The notes below the pieces were generated by a model. It saw only the letters and a program-made list of their open reading frames with translations. It was not told the DNA's origin and made no database searches. Positions 56,001 to 63,141 of a DNA stretch of 64,000 bases are shown here, one piece after another. Within the stretch, counting starts at the first letter, position 1. Each line of letters starts with the position of its first letter. This stretch comes from Blastomonas ursincola (GTDB lineage Bacteria; Pseudomonadota; Alphaproteobacteria; Sphingomonadales; Sphingomonadaceae). Position numbers and translations under genes: made by a program. The DNA lies in contig NZ_VDES01000001.1 of the NCBI RefSeq assembly GCF_013607875.1, positions 434,001-498,000 of the forward strand, read 5' to 3'.

Positions 56001-56197
56001 TCTATGCCGCGCGCCTCGAGCTCGTTTCCGATGAGGTTGCGCGCGATATCCTCGCGCTGGGTCCAGGCGACCAGCCCCGCCACGCCCAGCAATGCGACGC
56101 CGTACAGCGCCACGCGCAGCGGCCAGGCCATTCGCCGCCACGCACGGACCTGCCGCTCGGGCGGAATTGCCTCGGCCTGGGTATCGGGATCGCTCAT
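52997..56197 (-). CDS. ydbH: YdbH-type AsmA-like intermembrane lipid-transport protein
   Basis: A 1066-residue protein with one N-terminal membrane anchor (about 26-45, PLRVALYGVALLGVAGLVAW), then a long, beta-rich periplasmic region. DVSGGLFGLRIDQVIVEGLRG resembles the AsmA-like start; the C-terminal section contains the YdbH domain (GGRLLLDPGMVDLVSEEPRR; NINATGQFTGVIPIVFDKDG; LRSLRYRYLVVEMDGDLAGE). YdbH, TamB and YhdP are partly redundant for moving phospholipids to the outer membrane in E. coli. The start at 56197 has GTGAGG upstream; the longer frame is probably not used. Heads the operon. Confidence 0.92.
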   Translation of the reverse strand: MSDPDTQAEAIPPERQVRAWRRMAWPLRVALYGVALLGVAGLVAWTQREDIARNLIGNELEARGIEARYDIESIGVGRQTVRNLVLGDPKRPDATIARLSVDVSGGLFGLRIDQVIVEGLRGYGRLDKGRVSFGSLDKLLYTDSKEPFRLPRLDLTLRDARVRIESPYGTIGVKADGQGNLRDGFKGQLAAIGARLAHQGCALDRPSLFGTVSIADERPAFRGPIRFSGLACDRGGVAVGQSSIALRAEANAALDRVEGALIPAVGAIRADGFAADGLGGRLSFMIKGQQVDGEVDLALADPATAGIGFRRFDARGRAVVRLGEASPDLRFEGDLRGESLAVARERLTGLDTAVKASANLPIAPLVQRMVSAARRALPGSDLAMTVDARACGADTALAIPRLSLSGARGERLVGGNSLSVRRLGEEWQLAGNLATGGAGLPVAQLRIVPRGQGAYALKLAMDAYSAGNASLALPQFEALWNGRGGLSFAGAARLSGPLPGGRVEGLALPLQGRWSQAAGLVMYDGCQTVRVERLRVSNFVSGRQALTLCPDRGGPIVRTGARGLQMAARLSGPTRLQGKLGSSDLALAAGAVRFDFPGSARLSDVDLLIGPAQSGTHITAGDFSVDLGGTLGGAYSDAEATIGAVPLVLTRGSGRWSFANSVLDVQGDEWLLRDRQAPARFQPLITDDMRLTLADGRIAVTGILDEPQTLRPVVRVAIAHDLASVTGHADLFVDALTFDDRLQPEMVSNIALGLIANTRGMVTGQGRIDWSSTGVTSSTGRFRTDSLDFAAAFGPVTGLAGEIVFTDLLGFETGPGQVVRLAQVNPGFAVYSGLIRYQILPGFKMRVEGGEWPFAGGRLLLDPGMVDLVSEEPRRLVFRVDRVDAAQFLAGFDFENINATGQFTGVIPIVFDKDGGHVRGGRLEVIGDGGTLAYVGELTYEDLGTMANFAFNALRSLRYRYLVVEMDGDLAGEVITKIRFDGLSQGEGASRNFLTRQVEKLPLQFNVTISAPFLQLITSARSLYDTQYITDPGVLGLLPGQVNNPGPNSTTPAKPGIQPPESEDRP

Positions 56198-56301
56198 CCT
56201 CACCTGAATGGCTTGCAAAGCATCGCGTTGCAACGACGCAGCGGCAAAGCCGTTCCGACAAAGCGTTTGCCCGTGCCGGGGCGAAAGATTAACTTCAAAC
56301 C

Positions 56302-57030
56302 ATGTCCTCTTCACTGCCCCTGCTGGCCGATGCCGAGCTGCCGGACCTTCCGGCGGGCGGGCATCACGGCGCAGGCCATCGCGCCCGGCTTAGGGAGCGG
56401 TTGCTGAACACCGACGGAACCGGGCTGCATGATCATGAAATCGTGGAATATCTGCTGACGCTGGCGATTCCGCGCCGCGACACCAAGCCGCTCGCCAAGC
56501 AGCTGATCGACCATTTCGGCTCGCTCGCTGGCGTGCTCACCGCTGATGGCGACTCGCTGCGCGCAGTGCCCGGCATGGGCGAGACCAGCGCCGCAGCGCT
56601 GAAGATCGTACAGGTGGCGGCGCGCCGGCTGGTGAGCGAGCCCGTCCGCCGCCAGCCCATCCTGTCGAGCTGGCAGGCCTTGCTCGACTATCTGCGGCTC
56701 GACATGGCGCATCTGACGCGCGAGCGGGTGCGCGTGCTGTTCCTCAACGCCAAGAACATGCTGATCAGCGACGACGTGATGTCCGAAGGTTCGGTCGATC
56801 AGGCGGCGATCTACACCCGCCAGGTTATCAAGCGCGCGCTCGATCTCGGCGCGGTGTCGCTGATCCTGGTGCACAACCACCCCAGCGGCAATCCGCAGCC
56901 GAGCAAGCAGGACATCCAGATCACCCGCGAGATCATCGAGGCGGGCAAAAGGCTGGGCATCGGCGTGCATGACCATATCATTATCGGGCTGGATGGGCAC
57001 AGCAGCATGCGGTCGATGGGGCTGATTTGA
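56302..57030 (+). CDS. radC: RadC family JAB/JAMM-domain protein
   Basis: A 242-residue protein with an N-terminal helix-hairpin-helix-like region (GHRARLRERLLNTDGTGLHDHEIVEYLLTL; LRAVPGMGETSAAALKIV) and a JAB domain with the metal site in LILVHNHPSGNPQPSKQD (HxH and Asp). Despite the name, no DNA-repair role is firmly established. Divergent from ydbH with 104 bp between starts; followed by a large palindromic repeat. Confidence 0.93.
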   Translation: MSSSLPLLADAELPDLPAGGHHGAGHRARLRERLLNTDGTGLHDHEIVEYLLTLAIPRRDTKPLAKQLIDHFGSLAGVLTADGDSLRAVPGMGETSAAALKIVQVAARRLVSEPVRRQPILSSWQALLDYLRLDMAHLTRERVRVLFLNAKNMLISDDVMSEGSVDQAAIYTRQVIKRALDLGAVSLILVHNHPSGNPQPSKQDIQITREIIEAGKRLGIGVHDHIIIGLDGHSSMRSMGLI

Positions 57031-57032
57031 AC

Positions 57033-57177
57033 CAAAATCCTCCCCGAGCTTGTCTCGGGGAGGTGGCAGTGCGCAGCGTTGACGGAGGGGCAATTGCAGT
57101 GCATTCCGCTTTCCCCCTCCACCGCGCCGCTGCGCGCCGCGGTCCCCCTCCCCGAGACGAGCTCGGGGAGGATTTTG
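57033..57177. repeat. Inverted repeat with GC-rich core between radC and a flavoprotein gene
   Basis: Arms of 31 bases (57033-57063 and 57147-57177) match as inverted copies except at one base. Each arm contains CCTCCCCGAG and CTCGGGGAGG, so each is also a hairpin, and the mismatch (TTG versus CTC in the loop) leaves it intact. The 83-base centre has its own self-complementary blocks (CCCCCTCCACCGCGCCGCTG; GCGCAGCGTTGACGGAGG). It is of the same general kind as the elements at 27.0 and 27.6 kb. Confidence 0.75.
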
Positions 57178-57216
57178 CCTCGACTAAGCGCAACCCTCGC
57201 GCCATAGACCCGCGCC

Positions 57217-58398
57217 ATGCTCTCCCCCTCCCCCTTTGACGCGATCATCCTCGGCGCTGGCGCAGCCGGGCTGTTCTGCGCGGCGATCGCCGGGCAGCGG
57301 GGCAAGCGGGTGCTGGTGATCGACCATGCCGATGCGCCGGGGAAGAAGATCCTGATCTCGGGCGGCGGACGCTGCAACTTCACCAATATCCACACCCAGG
57401 CCGACCGCTATCTCAGCGCCAACCCGCATTTCGCCAAATCGGCACTGGGCCGCTACAGCCCGCAGGATTTCATCAATCTGGTCGATGCGCACGGCATCGC
57501 CTGGCATGAAAAGACGCTGGGCCAGCTGTTCTGCGACGGTTCGGCCAAGCAGATCGTGGCGATGCTGCTCGATGAATGCGACAAGGGCGGAGTGACCATC
57601 GCGCTCGGCCATGCCATCCGCGCGGTCGAGCATGCCGATGGGCGCTATCGCGTTAGCTGGGGCGATCGCAGCGTCGAGGCCCCCGCCCTGGTCATCGCCA
57701 CCGGCGGGCCCTCGATCCCGAAAATGGGCGCGACGGGCTTTGCCTATGATCTCGCGCGGCAGTTCGGCCTAAAGGTTGTCGAGCCGCGCCCGGCCTTGGT
57801 GCCGCTGACGCTGGGAGGAGACGAGACGCTGTTCCGATCGCTCTCGGGCGTCGCGACCGACGTCGTCGCGCGCGCGGGCAAGGCGCTGTTCCGCGAGGCG
57901 GCGCTGTTCACGCACAAGGGGCTGTCGGGCCCTGCGATCCTGCAGGTGTCGAGCTATTGGCGGCATGGCGATCCGGTAGCGATCAATTTCCTGCCCGATG
58001 CCGCCCCCGGCTGGTTGACCCAGGCCAAGCGCCAGCAACCCCGGGCGACGCTGCGCAGCACGCTCGGCGCCATGCTGCCCGACCGGCTAGCCGCGACGCT
58101 GAGCGACCGAATCGGCGGCGATGCGCGGCTCGCGGATACACCCGACCGGGTGCTGGGCGAAGCAGAGAGGCGGCTCTCCAGCTGGACCTTCCACCCCAAC
58201 GGTACCGAGGGCTATGCCAAGGCCGAAGTTACCGCGGGCGGCATCAGCACCGACGGTCTGTCTTCGCAGACCATGGAGGCACGCAAGGTGCCGGGCCTCT
58301 ATGCGATTGGCGAAGCGGTCGATGTCACCGGCTGGCTGGGCGGCTATAACTTCCAATGGGCATGGGCGAGCGGGCATGCCACAGCAGCGGCAATTTAA
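57217..58398 (+). CDS. BaiN/YhiN-type (HI0933-like) FAD-dependent oxidoreductase
   Basis: A 393-residue flavoprotein. The Rossmann motif AIILGAGAAGLFCAAIAGQR is at the N terminus, followed by the family hallmark KKILISGGGRCNFTNI. VIATGGPSIPKMGATGFAYD and the C-terminal VTGWLGGYNFQWAWASGHAT complete the signature. The N terminus matches TIGR00275/TIGR03862-type proteins. Substrate unknown; some relatives reduce bile-acid or other enones. Start at 57217; the previous 40 bases are the end of the repeat. Confidence 0.92.
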   Translation: MLSPSPFDAIILGAGAAGLFCAAIAGQRGKRVLVIDHADAPGKKILISGGGRCNFTNIHTQADRYLSANPHFAKSALGRYSPQDFINLVDAHGIAWHEKTLGQLFCDGSAKQIVAMLLDECDKGGVTIALGHAIRAVEHADGRYRVSWGDRSVEAPALVIATGGPSIPKMGATGFAYDLARQFGLKVVEPRPALVPLTLGGDETLFRSLSGVATDVVARAGKALFREAALFTHKGLSGPAILQVSSYWRHGDPVAINFLPDAAPGWLTQAKRQQPRATLRSTLGAMLPDRLAATLSDRIGGDARLADTPDRVLGEAERRLSSWTFHPNGTEGYAKAEVTAGGISTDGLSSQTMEARKVPGLYAIGEAVDVTGWLGGYNFQWAWASGHATAAAI

Positions 58399-58446
58399 AC
58401 CCAATTTGGTGGTAACTTACCCCATCTGCCCGCTCTTCAACCGATT

Positions 58447-58498
58447 GCACAAACATCCATAATGGATATTTCTTTGTGCGATCGCTTTGCATAAGCGA
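58447..58498. promoter_or_regulatory. Two consecutive hairpins upstream of the chemoreceptor pair
   Basis: First structure: GCACAAA (58447-58453) and TTTGTGC (58473-58479) enclose ATCCAT-A-ATGGAT (58455-58467), a nested inverted repeat. Second: TCGCTT (58482-58487) and AAGCGA (58493-58498) around TGCAT. The 132-bp gap is AT-rich compared with its surroundings and has no gene. It may hold operators for the two following genes. Confidence 0.5.
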
Positions 58499-58530
58499 AA
58501 ATTTACCAATTCGGCCGATGGGTATCGGCG

Positions 58531-58890
58531 ATGTCGGCGTCTTTGCCTCCCTTACAAGGCCCTGCACGGCCAGCTGATAGCGGGATCAGCCTTGCCGTGC
58601 TCGTTCAGGGGGCGGTGGTGACGCTCGCGCTGCTGGCTGCCATGCTGGCGCCACCCGAGGAAGGGCCGATGATGGTCATTCCGCTGGACGGTGAAGGCAT
58701 GGGCCAGACGATAAGCTGGGCATCGGGTAACGGGGCCGCCTTGATCGGCACAGGCCCCCTGCCCGGTTCGATCCTGGTCTATGGCAAGCGCAAGCAGGTC
58801 ACGGAAGCCGCCTGGCATCATAACGGCCTTGTCATCAAGGCACCCGCAATTTTCTGCGGCAGTTTGTCCTCTACACCCAGGAAGAGTTGA
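58531..58890 (+). CDS. Small membrane-associated protein preceding a chemoreceptor
   Basis: A 119-residue protein with one hydrophobic helix (about 19-40, SLAVLVQGAVVTLALLAAML). The rest contains PPEEGPMMVIPLDGEG, ALIGTGPLPGSILVYGKRKQV and ends near APAIFCGS. The pattern of a proline-rich, glycine-rich domain with a terminal CG is one I recall from small sphingomonad proteins of unknown function. It ends 7 nt before the chemoreceptor gene and is probably co-transcribed with it. Confidence 0.65.
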   Translation: MSASLPPLQGPARPADSGISLAVLVQGAVVTLALLAAMLAPPEEGPMMVIPLDGEGMGQTISWASGNGAALIGTGPLPGSILVYGKRKQVTEAAWHHNGLVIKAPAIFCGSLSSTPRKS

Positions 58891-58897
58891 GCGTCGC

Positions 58898-60430
58898 ATG
58901 GAACTGACAGGTATTCGCAAGAATGGCGCCTTCGCGCTGATCGTCATCGCATGGCTGTGTGTGGCCGTGATCGCCGGCATCAGCCTGTACACCGCCAGTG
59001 GCTGGGCTCCGGTTGCTATCGCAGTCGCCGTCACCCTCATTCCGAGCGTGATCGTGCGCAGCGGCCGTGCCGACAGCACCGCACGCATCATTCTCGGCGG
59101 CACCATGCCCGTCTATCCCGCGATCATGCTCTATCAGGCAGCCGGATCCAGCCTGCAGATGGACGTCCATATGGTGTTCTTCGCACTGCTGGCCACATTG
59201 GTGGTGATGTGCGACTGGCGCGCGATCGTCGCCGGCACGGCCGTGATCGCGGTGCATCATCTGGGCGCGAACCTGCTGATCCCCGCTTGGGTCTTTCCCG
59301 ATGGCGCCGACTTGCCGCGCGTCCTGCTGCATGCCGTCATTGTGCTGATCGAGGCAGCGGTGCTCATACAGATCTCGCTGCAGCTGGAACAGATGATCGA
59401 GCGGCAGGCCGAAGCCAGGCGCGAGGCCGAACGGCTGGAGCAGGAAGCCGCCAGCACCCGCGACGCCATCGCCGCCAAGCAGAATCAGGTCATCGGCGCG
59501 CTCGGCCAGGGGCTCAAGGCGATGGCGCGCAACGACCTGACCGCGCGGATCGACCAGGCCTTCCCGGAAGAATATGAACAGCTTCGCGCCGATTATCACG
59601 ATGCGCTCGAGGGAATGCGCCAGTCGCTCGAGAAGATTTCGGGCGTGGCGACGCGCATCGACGAGAGCGCGGGCGATGTCAGCCATGCGTCGAACGACAT
59701 GGCCGATCGCACAGAACGGCAGAGCGCCACGCTGCACGACACCGTGGCGACCATCCGCACGGTCAGCGACTCCATTTCAGACACCGCCAATCGCGCGGTC
59801 GAGGCGCGGCATGTCCTCGACGCAGCGCAGGGCGAGGCAGAAAAATCGGCCGGTATCGTCGAGCGCGCTCGCGTGGCGATGACCAATATCGAGCATTCGG
59901 CGCGCGAGATCGACCAGATCATCGAAGTCATCGAAGGGCTGTCGTTCCAGACCAACCTGCTCGCGCTCAATGCCGGCGTCGAGGCAGCACGCGTCGGCGA
60001 GGCGGGCAAGGGCTTTGCCGTAGTGGCATCCGAGGTGCGCGCGCTTGCACAGCGCTCGGCCGATGCCGCGCAGGACATCAAGACCAAGATCGGCGCGTCG
60101 AACGAGCAGATTGCGCTGGGCGTGTCGGTGGTCAGCGAAACCAGCGAGACGCTCGAGCGGATCACCACGCGCATCCTGCAGATCAGCGAATTCGTGGCGA
60201 CCATTGCCGGATCGGTGGAAAGCCAGGCGGCCAGGCTGCGCGAGGTCAACGGCACCGTGGGCGCGCTCGACGGCATCACCCAGCAGAATGCCGCGATGGT
60301 CGAGGAAACCAGCGCCGCCGCCCGGTCGCTCGCCGAACAGTCGCGCACCCTGGCGCAGGAAATCAGCCGCTTCCGGCTGCAGCAAACCGGCTCGTATCAC
60401 GCGGCGCCAGCGCTGGCGCGCGCGGCCTGA
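58898..60430 (+). CDS. Methyl-accepting chemotaxis protein with a 6-helix membrane sensor
   Basis: A 510-residue receptor without a periplasmic ligand domain. Six hydrophobic segments lie at about 12-31, 37-53, 64-82, 92-104, 109-128 and 143-161. They hold conserved polar residues: His91 (MDVHMVFF), Asp106-Trp107-Arg108 and His120-His121 (AVHHLGAN). A coiled coil and HAMP-like segment follow, then the signalling domain with the tip sequence QTNLLALNAGVEAARVG near 351-367. No C-terminal CheR/CheB pentapeptide. The ATG at 58898 is in the family frame. No che genes are in the window. Confidence 0.88.
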   Translation: MELTGIRKNGAFALIVIAWLCVAVIAGISLYTASGWAPVAIAVAVTLIPSVIVRSGRADSTARIILGGTMPVYPAIMLYQAAGSSLQMDVHMVFFALLATLVVMCDWRAIVAGTAVIAVHHLGANLLIPAWVFPDGADLPRVLLHAVIVLIEAAVLIQISLQLEQMIERQAEARREAERLEQEAASTRDAIAAKQNQVIGALGQGLKAMARNDLTARIDQAFPEEYEQLRADYHDALEGMRQSLEKISGVATRIDESAGDVSHASNDMADRTERQSATLHDTVATIRTVSDSISDTANRAVEARHVLDAAQGEAEKSAGIVERARVAMTNIEHSAREIDQIIEVIEGLSFQTNLLALNAGVEAARVGEAGKGFAVVASEVRALAQRSADAAQDIKTKIGASNEQIALGVSVVSETSETLERITTRILQISEFVATIAGSVESQAARLREVNGTVGALDGITQQNAAMVEETSAAARSLAEQSRTLAQEISRFRLQQTGSYHAAPALARAA

Positions 60431-60450
60431 TGGCGACCTGTTAGGCCCAA

Positions 60451-60837
60451 TCAGCGGGTGCGGCAGCGTCCGGTGTTGGTGTTCTCGATCGTGCCATCGT
60501 CATCGTAGCGGATTTGCATCGTGAAGCCGTCCGCTGCGATCGAGCGGATGGTCGCAGCATACCATTTGTTGTCGCTCCACAGACAGGCAATCCGGCTGCC
60601 GGGCTGCCAGTCGAACCGCCGGACCGTGCTGGCCGGCCGCGTCTCGACATCGCCATCGTCGAAGCGGATGGTAACTAGAGTGCCGGTCCGCGATTCAATC
60701 ACGCCCGGATAGAGAACGCTGCTGCCGCGCCATGGCGAAAGCACCCAATCGCCCACTTCCTGCGCCTGCGCCACGCCCGGCAGGACCAGCGCCCCCATGA
60801 ACGCCGCTGCAACAGCTAATGCCCCCTTGATCCCCAT
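60451..60837 (-). CDS. Exported protein with two Tudor-like repeats
   Basis: A 128-residue protein with signal peptide MGIKGALAVAAAFMGALVLP...QAQ. Two similar beta-barrel units follow: residues 28-72 (VGDWVLSPWRGSSVLYPGVI; VTIRFDDGDVETRPAS) and 78-122 (QPGSRIACLWSDNKWYAATI; MQIRYDDDGTIEN). The W-x-YPG/WYAATI and RFDDGD/RYDDDG pattern is that of Tudor/agenet-like folds, which usually bind modified proteins or nucleic acids in the cytoplasm; here it would be outside. AGGAGAGG precedes the ATG. It converges on the chemoreceptor with a 20-nt gap. Function unknown. Confidence 0.72.
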   Translation of the reverse strand: MGIKGALAVAAAFMGALVLPGVAQAQEVGDWVLSPWRGSSVLYPGVIESRTGTLVTIRFDDGDVETRPASTVRRFDWQPGSRIACLWSDNKWYAATIRSIAADGFTMQIRYDDDGTIENTNTGRCRTR

Positions 60838-60995
60838 ACCACCTCTCCTTGTGGCAGAACGATACACCCAAATCGGAGGCAATACAAATGAGCGGCTCGG
60901 GTCTCGGGCGAATATGATTGTGCCCGCGCCGCAAATCCGCTAGGGGCGCAGCCTTGCAGCGAAGCCGGATTTTGGGCCTCGCGCGCGGTTTCGCC

Positions 60996-61020
60996 GATGA
61001 TGCGGAACCTTCGCATCATC
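60996..61020 (+). promoter_or_regulatory. 5' UTR hairpin before the DEAD-box helicase gene
   Basis: GATGATGCG and CGCATCATC form a perfect 9-bp stem over a 7-base loop, ending 17 nt before the helicase ATG. No Shine-Dalgarno sequence is evident between it and the start codon. It could affect translation or mRNA stability. Confidence 0.5.
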
Positions 61021-61037
61021 ACACGAATTGAAATCCC

Positions 61038-63071
61038 ATGCCTTTTGATACCGTTCCCGCCGTTCTGTCGGACGCGCTTGATGCGCACGGCTATGACACG
61101 CTCACCCCCGTCCAGCAGGCCGTGCTGGAATCCGAAGCGCAGGGCCGCGACCTGATCGTCTCGGCGCAGACCGGATCGGGCAAGACCGTCGCCTTCGGGC
61201 TTTCGATGGCGCCAGAGCTGATCGGCGAGGATGGCCGCGTTCGCCAGGGCACGGCGCCGCTGGCGCTGATCATCGCGCCGACGCGCGAACTGGCGCTGCA
61301 AGTCAGCCGCGAGTTCATGTGGCTCTATGGCCCTGCCGGTGCGCGCATCGCGACTTGTGTCGGCGGCATGGACGCCTCGCGCGAGCGGCGCAACCTCGGC
61401 TATGGCGCGCAGATCGTCGTCGGCACGCCTGGGCGCCTGCGCGATCACCTCGAGCGCGGCGCACTCGATCTCTCGGCGCTCAAGGTCGCGGTGCTCGACG
61501 AGGCCGACGAGATGCTCGACATGGGTTTTCGCGAAGACCTCGAAGAAATTCTCGACGCAACGCCCGAAGGTCGCCGGACGCTGCTATTCTCGGCCACCAT
61601 GCCCAAGCCGATCGTGGCTCTGGCCAAGCGTTATCAGCACGATGCGCACCGTATCTCGACGGTCAGTGAAGAGCGCGGCCATGGCGATATCGACTATATC
61701 GCCTGCACAGTCGCGCCATCGGACACCGAAAATGCCGTGGTCAACCTGCTGCGCCTGTACGAGGCAGAGACCGCAATCCTGTTCTGCGCGACGCGCGACA
61801 ATGTCCGCCATCTGCATTCGAGCCTGATCGAGCGCGGCTTCTCCGCCGTCGCGCTGTCGGGCGAGCACAGCCAGAACGAGCGCAACCAGGCGTTGCAGGC
61901 CCTGCGCGACCGGCGCGCGCGCGTCTGCGTGGCGACCGACGTCGCCGCACGCGGCATCGATCTGCCCGGCCTGTCGCTGGTCATCCATGTCGAGCTGCCG
62001 CGCGATGCTGATACGCTCAAGCATCGTTCGGGCCGCACGGGCCGTGCGGGCAAGAAGGGCACCGCGCTGATGATCGTGCCCTATCCGCGCCGTCGTCGCC
62101 TCGAACAGATGCTGCGCGGCGCGAACATCCCCGCGCAATGGATCAATCCGCCTTCGGCCGAAGACATCCGCCAGGCCGATCGCGAGCGCCTGCTCGAGCG
62201 GCTCCGTGCGCCCGTCGAGGCCGAGGAGGCCGACCGCGAACTCGCCCAGGCGCTGCTGGCAGAACGCAGCGCCGAGGACCTCGCCGTGATGCTGGTCCAG
62301 GCGCACCGGGCACAGATGCCCGCGCCCGAAGAGTTGCTCGATGCCTCGGCCCCGCCGCCGCAGCGCGAGCGTGGCCCCCGCCCCGGCTTCGAGGACACGA
62401 TCTGGTTCGAGATGAACATCGGCCGCCGCCAGAATGCCGATCCGCGCTGGCTGCTGCCGCTGCTCTGCCGCCGGGGGCACATCACCCGCGGCGAGATCGG
62501 CGCGATCCGCCTGGGCGATGAAAGCACCCATTTCGAAATCCCGCGTGCGGTTGCGGATCGCTTCGCCGAGGCGGTCAAGCGCACCTCGGGCGGCGAGGAT
62601 GGCGACGAGGGCAGCGTGATGATCACCGCCGCCGATGGTCCTCCCGCCTATCGCCCGCGCTCGGGTCCGCCGCCGCGTGGCGATCGCCGTGGCGGATCGG
62701 GATCGGGCAAAACGGGTCGCAGCAATGCGCCGCTGAGGCCGCGCTACGAAGCGCGCACCGATGGCGACCGCCGCCCGCCGCGCGAGGATGGCGAGCGCAA
62801 GCCCTATGGCGACCGCAAGCCTGCGGGCGATCGCAAGCCTTTCGGCGACAAGAAGCCGTTCGGGGACAAGAAGCCCTTTGGTGACCGCAAGACCTTTGGC
62901 GACAAGAAGACCCAGGCCGATCGCGCCTCCTATGCCGATCGTCCTGCACGCGGTCCGCGCAGCGATGCGCCACGCGCCGGCGGCCCTGGCGGCAAGCCCC
63001 GCTTCGATGGCAAACCGCGTCCGGCGGGCAAGCCAGGCGCAAAGCCCTTTGCCAAGCGCCCCAAGGGCTGA
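61038..63071 (+). CDS. DEAD-box RNA helicase with DbpA-like domain and repeat tail
   Basis: A 677-residue helicase. The Q motif lies near 14-26 (LDAHGYDTLTPVQ), Walker A AQTGSGKT at 43-50, DEAD in VLDEADEMLDMGF near 153, SAT near 185, and HRSGRTGRAGKKG is motif VI. A DbpA-type RNA-binding domain follows (about 454-520, IWFEMNIGRRQNADPRWLLPLL). The last 150 residues are basic and disordered with repeats KPFGDKKPFGDRK. The family acts in ribosome assembly, RNA decay and cold adaptation. In gene content it stands alone, with 66 bp to the converging efflux gene. Confidence 0.93.
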   Translation: MPFDTVPAVLSDALDAHGYDTLTPVQQAVLESEAQGRDLIVSAQTGSGKTVAFGLSMAPELIGEDGRVRQGTAPLALIIAPTRELALQVSREFMWLYGPAGARIATCVGGMDASRERRNLGYGAQIVVGTPGRLRDHLERGALDLSALKVAVLDEADEMLDMGFREDLEEILDATPEGRRTLLFSATMPKPIVALAKRYQHDAHRISTVSEERGHGDIDYIACTVAPSDTENAVVNLLRLYEAETAILFCATRDNVRHLHSSLIERGFSAVALSGEHSQNERNQALQALRDRRARVCVATDVAARGIDLPGLSLVIHVELPRDADTLKHRSGRTGRAGKKGTALMIVPYPRRRRLEQMLRGANIPAQWINPPSAEDIRQADRERLLERLRAPVEAEEADRELAQALLAERSAEDLAVMLVQAHRAQMPAPEELLDASAPPPQRERGPRPGFEDTIWFEMNIGRRQNADPRWLLPLLCRRGHITRGEIGAIRLGDESTHFEIPRAVADRFAEAVKRTSGGEDGDEGSVMITAADGPPAYRPRSGPPPRGDRRGGSGSGKTGRSNAPLRPRYEARTDGDRRPPREDGERKPYGDRKPAGDRKPFGDKKPFGDKKPFGDRKTFGDKKTQADRASYADRPARGPRSDAPRAGGPGGKPRFDGKPRPAGKPGAKPFAKRPKG

Positions 63072-63141
63072 GGGATTCTACAGGGTTAGCGGGCTCTGCC
63101 GACCTGCGCCCCTCCCTCTCAGGCAGGGGGCGCGCGCGACA

